From the NCBI GenBank assembly GCA_050633825.1, contig JBOEHG010000012.1, positions 1 through 41,686 of the forward strand: a stretch of 41,686 nt of DNA. The letters run 5' to 3'. A model generated the notes under the pieces. That model was not told where the DNA came from, made no database searches, and saw nothing but the letters and a program-made list of their open reading frames with translations. The position numbers and the translations under genes are program-made. The stretch is from CANLBN01 sp050633825 (lineage in GTDB: Bacteria; Pseudomonadota; Gammaproteobacteria; Pseudomonadales; Cellvibrionaceae). Below are positions 22,442-31,301 of the stretch, piece by piece (positions within the stretch are counted from its first letter, which is position 1; every line of letters begins with the position of its first letter).

Positions 22442-23665
22442 ATGAATGCAAAATTAACCAACCGACGTATTTTGTTGGGGGTGTCCGGTGGTATAGCAGC
22501 CTATAAAAGTGCTGAATTAATTCGCCGTTTACAAGATTTAGGGGCAGATGTTCGGGCTGTGATGACCCGAGCGTCACAGGAGTTTATTACACCGCTGACC
22601 TTGCAGGCCTTGTCGGGTAATCCTGTGCATACTGACTTATTAGACCCAGCAGCTGAAGCGGCAATGGGTCATATAGAATTGGCGCGCTGGGCAGATTTAA
22701 TTCTTATTGCACCCGCAAGTGCCGATTGTATTGCGCGCCTCGCACAAGGCAAAGGCGATGATTTACTCACGACCGTTTGTTTGGCCAGCCGTTGCCCTAT
22801 GGCAATAGCGCCAGCGATGAATCAAGCAATGTGGCACAATCAGGCGACACAAGATAATCTCGCTGTGTTGTTGAAACGAGGTTTCCATCAATTTGGGCCT
22901 GATAGCGGTGGCCAAGCTTGTGGTGATGTTGGTCTAGGGCGTATGTCAGACCCTGATCAGTTAGCGTCTTCGGTTTGCCACCTTTTTGAGTCTCGAGAGC
23001 TTGATGGTAAGACGGTTGTGATTACCGCGGGGCCTACACGAGAAGCGATTGACCCTGTAAGGTACATTAGTAACCATAGCTCAGGTAAAATGGGGTATGC
23101 ACTAGCGCAAGCGGCCATTGATGCCGGTGCAAAAACCATCTTGATCAGCGGCCCGACGTCCCTGCCCGTGCCGGAGCATGTCGATTGTATCTCTGTAACT
23201 TCCGCAGAAGAGATGTATAAAGCATCGATGGATGCTTTGGCCAATTGTGATGTGTTTATTGCTTCGGCTGCGGTTGCTGATTTTCGACCAGTCAATATAG
23301 CAGAGCAAAAAATAAAAAAAACGGGCCAGGAAACCATGACCATTGAAATGGTTAAAAATCCAGATATTGTAGCAGCGGTAGCACGTGCAGAATCGCGCCC
23401 CTTTGTTGTTGGTTTTGCTGCTGAGACACAACAGTGTATTGATTATGCGCGCGAGAAATTAAATAGAAAGAACCTTGATTTAATTATTGCGAATGATGTC
23501 TCCAATCCTGAGATAGGTTTTAACAGTGATAATAATATTGTTACATTAGTATCAAAAAATGAAGAGCTTGCCTTGCCTGAAAACAGTAAGTCGCAACTGG
23601 CGAGGGAAATACTAAAAGGAATAGCAAAAGAACTGGAAACTGATGAAGAACGGAAAAGAAACTAA
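22442..23665 (+). CDS. coaBC: Bifunctional phosphopantothenoylcysteine decarboxylase / phosphopantothenate-cysteine ligase
   Basis: A 407-aa fusion enzyme for two steps of coenzyme A synthesis. The N-terminal flavoprotein (CoaC, about 1-190) has GVSGGIAAYKSAELIRRL, catalytic His77 (MGHIELARWAD), PASAD and Cys160 in GGQACGDVGLGRM. The C-terminal CoaB ligase (about 190-400) has ITAGPTREAIDPVRYISNHSSGKMG, the lysine pair EQKIKKTG and NPDIVAAVA. Length is normal (E. coli 406). Its 3' end overlaps algC by 23 nt. In pseudomonads a dut gene sits between coaBC and algC; here it is absent. Confidence 0.96.
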   Translation: MNAKLTNRRILLGVSGGIAAYKSAELIRRLQDLGADVRAVMTRASQEFITPLTLQALSGNPVHTDLLDPAAEAAMGHIELARWADLILIAPASADCIARLAQGKGDDLLTTVCLASRCPMAIAPAMNQAMWHNQATQDNLAVLLKRGFHQFGPDSGGQACGDVGLGRMSDPDQLASSVCHLFESRELDGKTVVITAGPTREAIDPVRYISNHSSGKMGYALAQAAIDAGAKTILISGPTSLPVPEHVDCISVTSAEEMYKASMDALANCDVFIASAAVADFRPVNIAEQKIKKTGQETMTIEMVKNPDIVAAVARAESRPFVVGFAAETQQCIDYAREKLNRKNLDLIIANDVSNPEIGFNSDNNIVTLVSKNEELALPENSKSQLAREILKGIAKELETDEERKRN

Positions 23666-26198
23666 AGTAAAAAAGCAGCCCTTACTTTCGCCAGAACAAA
23701 GCCGTGTAGCGTTGTTTATGGTCATTGCTGCAATGCTGGTTTTGATGTTGGCTGTATTTCTTTGGCGCACCATCGTTGCTACAGACAATCAAGCTCGATA
23801 TGAACAAGCGCTTGATTCTTTGGTGGCAAGCCAGCAACAGATAGCGTTTAATTATCAACAGTCTGTTTTGCAGCAGCTTAGAGATTATGCTTCAAATCGC
23901 GATGTTAAATTATTATTTAACTCCAAAGTCCCTTCATCTGAGATAAGTGGTACAGGGATAGCCTCGGTTATCTTTGATTGGCAACGCCGAATAGAAGCAT
24001 CTTTGCCTCATAATAAAAAAATACAAATCTTTTTGCCAAAACAGGCTCAGCAAGAAAAAAATCAAGGGGGCACGATTGGTTTTGTGGCGCTTGATATGAT
24101 CAATAGAGCAGAGCAAGGCATAAAGGTTTATCCTGAAGTATCAAAAGTAAAGAGCAGTGATGATTGGGAGATTCACTGGGTTGCACCTATTTATGGCTTG
24201 AGTGCAGCAGATGTTAATCAGTCCGCTGAATCTGTAGGTAGGCAGAAGCCTGTAGCCATTCTTTATGCGGTAACCACAACAACAGGTTTGGCAGAGGCTT
24301 TTGCAAATTATGATCAACGGTTGGGGCGGTTGCAAGTTGCTCAAAAAATTGGTCGTCAGCGCTTGCTTGAGGTTTTTTCTGTCGGGCAAGCAGGGATTTA
24401 TGAGCCAAAATCTACTGCTGTTGTAGAAAGTCATTGGGTGCTGCAGATTGCACCAACAAAATTTTTCGCTAAAAAAGTATCCGTTATACCACTTTGGTTT
24501 GTAATGACGTTGATAGGCTTAATGGTGTCATTTTTATCGGTTGCCTATTATTTTGCTGACAGAAAAAATAGGCGGCAGGCGGCTTTATATCAGGCCTTAA
24601 ATATTAAAGTGGGTGGCACGAGTGCTGAAAAAGATGCTGTTGAATCTGATGGCTCTCAGCCTGAACAGCTAAGTGACCCTATCTATTTAACTGATCAGCA
24701 GTTAGAAATTGACGAAGAAGATCAGGCTTTAATTGATGGTGACCACCAAGTTAAGCAGGAAGCAAGCATTGAAAATCCCGGCATAGCTAAGGAGCTTTCT
24801 GGTGGGAAAGAGGGTATCGCTGTCGCTTCACATATTTTTCGCGCTTATGATATCCGCGGCTTAGTTGATAAAGAATTGACGACAGATGTTGCACTTGCGG
24901 TAGGAAAAGCAATTGCTAGTGAGGCACTTGAGCAAGGAGAAAATGCTATTGTCGTTGGCTATGATGCGCGAACACATTCACCATTGCTTTGTGAGAATTT
25001 AAGGCAGGGTATTTTGTCGACAGGTTGTAATGTTATTGATATTGGTTTAGTACCTACACCCTTAATGAATTTTGCGGCAGTTTTTTCAGATCAAACGAGT
25101 AGTGGTGTTATTGTTACGGCAAGTCACAATCCGAAAGAGTATAATGGTTTTAAGGCCGTTATTAATGAAAAAACACTAGTCGATGATGATATTCAACGCC
25201 TGAAGAAGCGAATTAATAGCGGTGCTTTTGTTAAGAGTGGAGCTCCGGGAACGCTTAACCAAGAAGCTTTTGCAGAAGATTATATCGATACAATTGCAGC
25301 TGATATTGCAGTGAATGCAGAAATGCATATTGTTATTGATGCCGCTAATGGTGCGGCGAGTGAGCTTGCGCCAGCCTTATTTGAAGAGCTGGGTTGTAAG
25401 GTGACCCCACTTTATTGTGAGTTTGATGGTGAATTTCCTCATCATGACCCTGACCCGTCAGTGTTAAGTAATTTACAGGCGCTTATTGAGAAGGTGCAAA
25501 GTGTTGAGGCAGATTTGGGTATTGCGCTGGATGGCGATGGTGATCGATTAGTAGCGGTGACGTCTTCTGGTAAGGTGTTGTGGCCAGATCAATTGCTAAT
25601 GTTGTTTTCTCGTGATGTTGTTTCTCGCAACCCAGGATGCGATGTTATTTTTGATATCAAATCAACCCGTCAGTTAAATCAAATTATTAGTAGCTATGGT
25701 GGTCGGCCGATTATGTGGAAAACCGGCCATTCACACATTAAAGCCAAAATGAAAGAAACGGGCGCTTTACTGGCAGGCGAATTTTCGGGTCATATTTTCT
25801 TTAAAGAGCGTTGGTTTGGTTTTGATGATGGGATGTATTCAGCGGCACGTCTGATGGAGATTATGTCGCTTAGAGATCAAAGCTTGGACGATATGCTTTC
25901 TTCGTTGCCAGATTTATCTTCTACCCCTGAAATTAAAGTTGTTGTCTCAGAAGAAGAAAAATTTTCTTTGATTGAAAAACTGATCGAAGTGGGTGACTTT
26001 GCTTCAGGTGAAAAAACCACGATTGATGGTCTGCGTGTTGATTTTGCAAAAGGCTGGGGGCTAATTCGTGCGTCTAATACGGCACCTGCTTTGACCTTAC
26101 GTTTTGAAGCGGATAGTGACAGTGGTGTAGAGCAATTGAAAACTTTGTTTAAACGAGAGTTGCAGAAAGTTGATTCAACACTCTCTTTGGATTTTTAA
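23643..26198 (+). CDS. algC: Membrane-anchored phosphomannomutase/phosphoglucomutase
   Basis: An 851-aa protein with two parts. Residues 1-395 form an N-terminal module: transmembrane helices at about 22-43 and 282-305 flank a periplasmic-looking domain, followed by an acidic linker (about 330-390). Residues 396-851 are a complete alpha-D-phosphohexomutase that interconverts mannose- or glucose-1- and 6-phosphates for alginate, LPS and other sugar nucleotides. Active-site Ser494 lies in TASHNP, the metal loop is DGDGD (630-634), the sugar loop is GEFSGHIFF and the phosphate loop is RASNTAPALTLRFEA. Long forms are known in Pseudomonas AlgC. The start overlaps coaBC by 23 nt, which suggests coupling; argB follows 17 bp later. 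Confidence 0.93.
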   Translation: MKNGKETKVKKQPLLSPEQSRVALFMVIAAMLVLMLAVFLWRTIVATDNQARYEQALDSLVASQQQIAFNYQQSVLQQLRDYASNRDVKLLFNSKVPSSEISGTGIASVIFDWQRRIEASLPHNKKIQIFLPKQAQQEKNQGGTIGFVALDMINRAEQGIKVYPEVSKVKSSDDWEIHWVAPIYGLSAADVNQSAESVGRQKPVAILYAVTTTTGLAEAFANYDQRLGRLQVAQKIGRQRLLEVFSVGQAGIYEPKSTAVVESHWVLQIAPTKFFAKKVSVIPLWFVMTLIGLMVSFLSVAYYFADRKNRRQAALYQALNIKVGGTSAEKDAVESDGSQPEQLSDPIYLTDQQLEIDEEDQALIDGDHQVKQEASIENPGIAKELSGGKEGIAVASHIFRAYDIRGLVDKELTTDVALAVGKAIASEALEQGENAIVVGYDARTHSPLLCENLRQGILSTGCNVIDIGLVPTPLMNFAAVFSDQTSSGVIVTASHNPKEYNGFKAVINEKTLVDDDIQRLKKRINSGAFVKSGAPGTLNQEAFAEDYIDTIAADIAVNAEMHIVIDAANGAASELAPALFEELGCKVTPLYCEFDGEFPHHDPDPSVLSNLQALIEKVQSVEADLGIALDGDGDRLVAVTSSGKVLWPDQLLMLFSRDVVSRNPGCDVIFDIKSTRQLNQIISSYGGRPIMWKTGHSHIKAKMKETGALLAGEFSGHIFFKERWFGFDDGMYSAARLMEIMSLRDQSLDDMLSSLPDLSSTPEIKVVVSEEEKFSLIEKLIEVGDFASGEKTTIDGLRVDFAKGWGLIRASNTAPALTLRFEADSDSGVEQLKTLFKRELQKVDSTLSLDF

Positions 26199-26215
26199 TT
26201 TTTGGAATTTTATGT

Positions 26216-27148
26216 ATGTCTCTAACGCGTGATTCATTAACTCGTGACGGCGCTATGAATGTGGCCAATGTTTTAACCGAGGCCTTACCTTATATTCAGC
26301 GTTTTACGGGTAAAACCATAGTGGTTAAGTTTGGCGGTAATGCCATGGTTGATGAGGCGCTGCAAAATAGTTTTGCACGCGATATTGTACTGATGAAATT
26401 AGTGGGCATGAACCCAGTCGTCGTTCATGGGGGTGGCCCACAAATTGGCGCAGTTTTAGAAAAGTTAAATATAGAGTCACGTTTTGTTGATGGAATGAGG
26501 GTTACCGATGGCGCAACAATGGATGTTGTTGAAATGGTGTTGGGGGGTGCTGTTAATAAGAATATTGTTAATCTGATTAATCGTAACGGTGGTAAAGCTA
26601 TTGGCATTACAGGCAAAGACGGTCAGTTAATCCGCGCAAAGAAACTTTCCGTAAAACGTTCTTTGGTAGACAGTGAGTCTACAGGTATGACGGCTCCCGA
26701 AATTATTGATATCGGCCACGTTGGTGAAGTATCGGCCGTGAATGTAAGTGTTATTGATATGTTGGTCAATAGTGACTTTATTCCCGTGATTGCACCTATT
26801 GGTGTGGGTGATGAGGGGGAATCCTATAATATAAACGCAGATTTAGTGGCTGGAAAAATTGCAGAAGTTTTGCAAGCCGAAAAGCTAATGTTGTTGACCA
26901 ATGTTGAAGGTTTGCAAGATAAGAAGGGTGACGTTCTTACTGGCCTGACAACACAGCAAGTTGATGACTTAATCGAGGATGGCACTATATATGGTGGTAT
27001 GTTGCCAAAAATTGCCTGCGCTCTGGATGCGGTGAAAAGCGGCGTTGTGAGTGCCCATATTATCGATGGTCGTGTTGCTCATGCGGTTTTGTTAGAAATA
27101 TTTACGGATGAAGGCGTGGGTACCTTAATTTCCAATAAGAAACTGTAA
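26216..27148 (+). CDS. argB: Acetylglutamate kinase
   Basis: A 310-aa amino-acid-kinase-fold enzyme phosphorylating N-acetylglutamate, the second step of arginine synthesis. KFGGNAM and VVHGGGPQIG bind ATP and substrate; FVDGMRVTD, the long GGMLPKIACALDAVKSGVVSAHIIDGR and LLEIFTDEGVGTLI are characteristic. Pseudomonad-type ArgB is about 301 aa and arginine-inhibited through an N-terminal helix, and here that helix is present (LTEALPYIQRF). PII proteins can bind ArgB in some phyla, but nothing in the sequence shows that here. It lies 17 bp after algC. Confidence 0.96.
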   Translation: MSLTRDSLTRDGAMNVANVLTEALPYIQRFTGKTIVVKFGGNAMVDEALQNSFARDIVLMKLVGMNPVVVHGGGPQIGAVLEKLNIESRFVDGMRVTDGATMDVVEMVLGGAVNKNIVNLINRNGGKAIGITGKDGQLIRAKKLSVKRSLVDSESTGMTAPEIIDIGHVGEVSAVNVSVIDMLVNSDFIPVIAPIGVGDEGESYNINADLVAGKIAEVLQAEKLMLLTNVEGLQDKKGDVLTGLTTQQVDDLIEDGTIYGGMLPKIACALDAVKSGVVSAHIIDGRVAHAVLLEIFTDEGVGTLISNKKL

Positions 27149-27390
27149 AGTTTGTGCGCTACCAAAGTGCATCCTATTTTGTGCGGCTTCAGTCATGGAA
27201 AGATTGTTGCGTAAGACTAAGTCTCCTTTAGGCTAAGATCTATTAAATATAAGAAATATTGCACACAATGGTTGATGAAGCTCAGACTTATGGTTAGGAT
27301 GAAGCCTTCATACGGATGGCCGAATAATAACTATTTGGAACCCTGCCCGCTTTTCTATAGCTGAAATCGAGTTGTTCTGGTAAGTAATTT
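27149..27390. other. Intergenic region between argB and slmA
   Basis: A 242-bp spacer with no supported gene. It holds a small dyad AGACT-A-AGTCT (about 27211-27221) and a GATGAAGC direct repeat. No T-tract terminator was seen. The slmA promoter must lie here. Confidence 0.3.
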
Positions 27391-28029
27391 ATGAGTAACC
27401 CTAGTCAGAAAATGCCGCGTCGCCAGCAAATTCTTGAATGCTTGGCGCAAATGTTGGAGGAGTCTCCCGGTGCTCGTATAACAACGGCTGCATTGGCAGC
27501 AAAAGTAGGTGTTTCAGAAGCTGCGCTATATCGTCACTTCCCCAGCAAAACAAAGATGTTTGAAGGCTTAATAGAGTTTATCGAAGATACTATCTTCTCT
27601 CGAGTTAACTTGATTAATTCAGATGCACCTGATGTGCAATCTCGCTGTGAGCAAATAATTCTTCTTCTGCTAACCTTTTCTGAACGTAATCCAGGCATCA
27701 CTCGTATTATGACCGGGGATGCGTTGGCGGGTGAAACCGATCGTTTGCGTCAACGAGTCGCACAATTCTTTGATCGTTTAGAAACTCAGCTCAAGCAAAT
27801 TTTGCGGGAAGCTGAAGTGCGCGAAGGTCTGCGTACAAAAATGCCATCCAATATTGCTGCTAATTGTATTCTAGCAATGGCAGAGGGAAGGATAGCGCAG
27901 TATGTTCGTAGCGAATTTAAACGGCAGCCAACAGACAATTGGACTGAGCAATGGAGAGCGTTAATGTCAGATTTTTTTGTGGCTGTTGCTGTTAGTGATG
28001 GTTCGGTTGCTCAAGTAAATCCGGTTTAG
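27391..28029 (+). CDS. slmA: Nucleoid occlusion factor SlmA
   Basis: A 212-aa TetR-family protein that, when bound to its chromosomal sites, prevents FtsZ assembly over the nucleoid. The helix-turn-helix TTAALAAKVGVSEAALYRHFPSKTKMFEGLIEFIEDTIFSR is the recognised SlmA N-terminus. The C-terminal region SERNPGITRIMTGDALAGETDRLRQRVAQFFDRLETQLKQI is also typical. Length fits (E. coli 198). The gene order coaBC-algC-argB-slmA-pyrE is a gammaproteobacterial feature. It overlaps the following convergent gene by 4 nt. Confidence 0.93.
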   Translation: MSNPSQKMPRRQQILECLAQMLEESPGARITTAALAAKVGVSEAALYRHFPSKTKMFEGLIEFIEDTIFSRVNLINSDAPDVQSRCEQIILLLLTFSERNPGITRIMTGDALAGETDRLRQRVAQFFDRLETQLKQILREAEVREGLRTKMPSNIAANCILAMAEGRIAQYVRSEFKRQPTDNWTEQWRALMSDFFVAVAVSDGSVAQVNPV

Positions 28030-28649
28030 GGCTTTGCTGTTTCCGGGCGTATTATTTTAAATCGAGCAATATCACCATCAAATTTTTGTTCGATAGTACT
28101 TCTTTCCATTTGTTTTTCTTGCTCGTTTTCCTTTTCTTTCGCTCTTTGTCTTTTAAGTTGCTCGATAATGTCTAAAGTATCCTGCGAAATTTCTCTGCCT
28201 TCCCTTTCGTCCGCAGCGGCAAGCCCTTGATAGCGATTAATTTCCTCATCTATCTTTTCAATATTACGTCTAATAATACCTAAGTCATTTCTATTTTGTG
28301 CAAGTTTGCGTCGTTTAGCATCTTTAATATCGTCAGGGTGGCTGTAGCGACGTAAGAGCTCTGCGTCCCATTTGTTTAAGCGTTGCTGTTCAGCTCTTTG
28401 TTTCTGTATTTTTTCTTTTTCTTGTGCGGATGGTTCTGGGTCAACTCTACGAATTAATTTCCCTTCTTGAGAAATGATGTCGTAGCCTTTCGAAACATAC
28501 CGGGCAGGAATCTGAGAGCTGATGACTCGGGTCCCTTTATTATCGGTGTAGCGGTATAAGGTATCATCCTGCCCCCAAGCCGTTATACTTAGGCCCAATA
28601 AAGTGGGTAATACCAGGAGTGTTACAACATAAGTTTTTATGGTGCACAT
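28026..28649 (-). CDS. Exported DUF4124 domain protein with coiled coil
   Basis: A 207-aa secreted protein. Signal peptide residues about 1-26 (MCTIKTYVVTLLVLPTLLGLSITAWG) are followed by the DUF4124 motif LYRYTDNKGTRVISSQIPARYVSKGYDII. Residues about 70-200 are strongly charged and helical with long coiled coils (EKEKIQKQRAEQQRLNKWDAEL ...). DUF4124 proteins are periplasmic and of unknown role; no function is assigned here. It lies only 3 nt after pyrE on the same strand and is likely cotranscribed with it. Its stop codon interlocks with that of slmA. Confidence 0.8.
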   Translation of the reverse strand: MCTIKTYVVTLLVLPTLLGLSITAWGQDDTLYRYTDNKGTRVISSQIPARYVSKGYDIISQEGKLIRRVDPEPSAQEKEKIQKQRAEQQRLNKWDAELLRRYSHPDDIKDAKRRKLAQNRNDLGIIRRNIEKIDEEINRYQGLAAADEREGREISQDTLDIIEQLKRQRAKEKENEQEKQMERSTIEQKFDGDIARFKIIRPETAKP

Positions 28650-28652
28650 TGT

Positions 28653-29297
28653 TTATATTCCATACTTTTCTCTGTAGGCCACCATGGCTTCTACAGCGCT
28701 TGATTCATTTTGTTTTTGCATATAATGAATGATGTCATCCAGTTTAATAATGCTGATAACAGGAATGCCAAAACCTTGTTCTACTTCTTGTATTGCAGAA
28801 AGCTGCCCCGTCCCGCGCTCTTGGCGGTCAAGCCCAATCAGTACCGCGCCAGGTTGTGCACCTTCTTTTTGAATGATATCGATAACTTCACGGACAGCGG
28901 TGCCGGCAGTGATGACATCATCAATAATTAACACTTTCCCTGTTAGTGGTGCGCCCACTAGGACGCCACCTTCTCCATGGGCTTTCGCTTCTTTGCGGTT
29001 GTAGCAAACAGGAAAATCCTGACCATGCTCATTAGACAAAGCGGCAGCGGTTGTGGTCACCAAAGGGATGCCTTTATACGCCGGGCCAAAGAGTAAATCG
29101 ATCTCAATATTTGAGTTTATCAATGCTTTTGCATAAAATTTGCCCAGCGCAGCTAGAGCAGAACCGGTCTGAAAGCGGCCAGCATTGAAGAAATATGGGC
29201 TAGTTCGGCCCGATTTCAAGGTGAATTCACCGAAACACAGTACTTTATGTTTAATCGCGAGTTCGATAAATGCATTTTGATAGTCTTGCATGGACAT
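28653..29297 (-). CDS. pyrE: Orotate phosphoribosyltransferase
   Basis: A 214-aa type I phosphoribosyltransferase making orotidine monophosphate in pyrimidine synthesis. LKSGRTSPYFFNAGRF binds substrate, KAHGEGG forms the flexible loop, and VLIIDDVITAGTAVRE is the PRPP motif. Length equals E. coli PyrE (213). It is divergent from crc. In enterobacteria pyrE is attenuated by an upstream leader; I see no strong attenuator hairpin here (a small stem CAGCGTT/AACGCTG lies at 29421-29438 but has no T-run). Confidence 0.96.
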   Translation of the reverse strand: MSMQDYQNAFIELAIKHKVLCFGEFTLKSGRTSPYFFNAGRFQTGSALAALGKFYAKALINSNIEIDLLFGPAYKGIPLVTTTAAALSNEHGQDFPVCYNRKEAKAHGEGGVLVGAPLTGKVLIIDDVITAGTAVREVIDIIQKEGAQPGAVLIGLDRQERGTGQLSAIQEVEQGFGIPVISIIKLDDIIHYMQKQNESSAVEAMVAYREKYGI

Positions 29298-29551
29298 TTC
29301 CGTTAAATTAGCTACATTGTTATAAATAAAGAGATTAAGCAGTCATTCTCATCTTAGAATATGATACACGCTTGAAACTGAACTGTGCATGAAAATGGCC
29401 GCCTCATTTTCATCTTTGAACAGCGTTTGCTAACGCTGAATAACAATAAAGTGCTTTATCGTCTCCTTTGATAGCCTTTTCGCTCCTATTGGCATTGTTG
29501 CCTTTATCGGAGTTTAGGTATCATACGCGCTACCGAAATTAAGGATTTACT
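29298..29551. promoter_or_regulatory. Divergent intergenic region pyrE / crc
   Basis: This 254-bp spacer must carry both promoters. A perfect 7-bp hairpin CAGCGTT-TGCT-AACGCTG is at 29421-29438. I cannot fix -35/-10 elements with confidence. Confidence 0.35.
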
Positions 29552-30334
29552 ATGCGTATTATTAGTCTCAGTGTTGACGGCATTCATCAGGCTGCTGCTC
29601 GTGGCCTGTTTGATTGGTTTGCCGATCAAGACGCTGACATTATTTGTTTACAGGACCTTCGTTGTCAGGAATATGAAACTGACGACCCTGTATTTCACCC
29701 GGAAGGTTACAACGCCTATTTTTTTGATTCAGGCGTTAAGCATTATAACGGTGTTGCTATTTATAGTCGCGTATTACCTAAAGCCTTGATCTATGGCTTT
29801 GGTTTTTCTAGTGGAGTTGATATGGAGGGGCGCTATCTTCAAATTGACTTCGATAACTTGAGTATTGGTACCTTATTGGCACCTTCGGCTATGAGTAGTG
29901 CTGAGTCGCAAGAAGTCAAAGCGAAATTCTTTGATGATTTGCAGGCGCACCTGATTAAGATTGCACGTAAGCGCAGAGACTTTATCTTTTGCGGGAATTG
30001 GTCCATGGCGCCAAGCCGTGAGGATGTGTCCAACCCCAATGATCAACAGCAGCAGTCTGGTTTTTTACCCGAAGAACAACATTGGATGAAACAATTGCCG
30101 CATATTGGTTATATTGATGCCTTCAGACAAGGGAATCCGGACAAAGATGAATATTCATGGTGGCCGAGTGGTAACCTTGATGAGGGGGATGCATGGCGAA
30201 CGGATTTGCAAGTTGTTTCTGCCAGCCTTAAAAATCGTGTTGAATATGCGATGATCTACAAGCGCCAATTATTTTCATCGCACTTGCCGGTCATTGTTGA
30301 TTACGATATCGAGCTAGAACCAGATGATTTTTAG
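29552..30334 (+). CDS. crc: Catabolite repression control protein Crc
   Basis: A 260-aa endonuclease/exonuclease/phosphatase-fold protein. In Pseudomonas, Crc acts with Hfq to repress translation of alternative carbon-source genes. The whole sequence follows Crc, e.g. SVDGI, ADIICLQDLRCQEYETDDP, GVAIYSRVLPKALIYGFGF, KRRDFIFCG, YSWWPSGN and LPVIVDYD. Relative to exonuclease III the catalytic set is lost: Asn7 to Ser, Glu34 to Asp, the DxN pair to NxS, and the Asp before the final His to Ser. This fits a non-nuclease Crc. Position opposite pyrE and before rph is as in Pseudomonas. TAAGGA precedes the ATG. Confidence 0.9.
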   Translation: MRIISLSVDGIHQAAARGLFDWFADQDADIICLQDLRCQEYETDDPVFHPEGYNAYFFDSGVKHYNGVAIYSRVLPKALIYGFGFSSGVDMEGRYLQIDFDNLSIGTLLAPSAMSSAESQEVKAKFFDDLQAHLIKIARKRRDFIFCGNWSMAPSREDVSNPNDQQQQSGFLPEEQHWMKQLPHIGYIDAFRQGNPDKDEYSWWPSGNLDEGDAWRTDLQVVSASLKNRVEYAMIYKRQLFSSHLPVIVDYDIELEPDDF

Positions 30335-30363
30335 TTTGCTGGGTGCTTAGTGGATTTGTTTAA

Positions 30364-30391
30364 TTAAAGGCCAGTATCGACTGGCCTTTTT
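30364..30391. terminator. Bidirectional terminator between crc and rph
   Basis: AAAGGCCAGT pairs perfectly with ACTGGCCTTT across an ATCG loop. T-runs or A-runs flank both sides, so it can serve both convergent genes. Confidence 0.9.
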
Positions 30392-30397
30392 ATTTGC

Positions 30398-31117
30398 TTA
30401 TTGACTGAGTGCGTCTTTTTGTAGTGTATTGAGCTCATTGATGCCTTGTTTCGCAAGGTCCATCATTTGTGAAAATTCACTTTCACTAAAAGGCTCCCCT
30501 TCAGCGGTGCCTTGAATTTCAATAATGCCTCCATCATCCGCCATAATGATATTCATATCGGTATCAGCGCTGGAATCTTCTGGGTAATCTAAGTCCAGAA
30601 CAACCTCTCCTTGATAGATGCCAACGGAAACAGATGCAATCATACGTTTCAGTGGGCTTTGAGTTATTTTGCCGTTTGCGACAAGTGTGTTTAGTGCATC
30701 GTTAAGTGCAACGCAGGCCCCTGTAATAGAAGCCGTTCGTGTGCCGCCATCGGCTTGGATAACGTCACAATCTATGGTGATCGTATTTTCACCCAGTGCT
30801 TCGAGATCAACTGCTGCCCTTAGAGAGCGTCCTATTAGGCGTTGAATTTCTACAGTTCGGCCGCCTTGTTTGCCTTTTGCTGCCTCTCTGGCCATGCGTG
30901 AACCGGTTGAGCGTGGAAGCATCCCATACTCTGCTGTTATCCAGCCTTTCCCTTGGCCGCGTAAGAAGCCGGGTACATTATTGTCGATGCTGGCAGTACA
31001 GATTACCTTGGTATCCCCGAATTCAATTAATACAGAGCCTTCAGCGTGCTTTGTATAACCTCGAGTAATATTAATTGGGCGTAATTGATTGTTCTTTCTC
31101 CCGCTGGGACGAATCAT
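30398..31117 (-). CDS. rph: Ribonuclease PH
   Basis: A 239-aa phosphorolytic 3'-5' exoribonuclease that trims tRNA precursors. The N-terminus RPSGRKNNQLRPINITRGYTKHAEGSVLIEFGDTKVICTAS is canonical, followed by KGWITAEYGMLPRSTGSR and GGRTVEIQRLIGRSLRAAVDLEALGENTITIDCDVIQADGGTRTASITG. Full length (E. coli wild type 238), with no sign of the frameshift found in E. coli K-12. It is divergent from yicC and convergent with crc. Confidence 0.97.
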   Translation of the reverse strand: MIRPSGRKNNQLRPINITRGYTKHAEGSVLIEFGDTKVICTASIDNNVPGFLRGQGKGWITAEYGMLPRSTGSRMAREAAKGKQGGRTVEIQRLIGRSLRAAVDLEALGENTITIDCDVIQADGGTRTASITGACVALNDALNTLVANGKITQSPLKRMIASVSVGIYQGEVVLDLDYPEDSSADTDMNIIMADDGGIIEIQGTAEGEPFSESEFSQMMDLAKQGINELNTLQKDALSQ

Positions 31118-31301
31118 AGAGTTTCCTGAATGTAAAAATGCAAATTTAAAAGCGTAGTTTACCGTAAATAAGATCTGCTATCTCTGTTTCGGGTGTGTGT
31201 TAGTATGCGCGTCCTATTAAGTCCGGATTAAAGACGCTCAGGTTTCAGTTGGTATCAGCACATACAGCGACCTTGAGATAAAAGCACGTTGAGATAATAT
31301 T

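Noticed and set aside
29421..29438. Hairpin CAGCGTT/AACGCTG as a pyrE attenuator
   Set aside because: No T-run follows on the pyrE strand and no leader peptide is visible, so the enterobacterial attenuator model is not supported.
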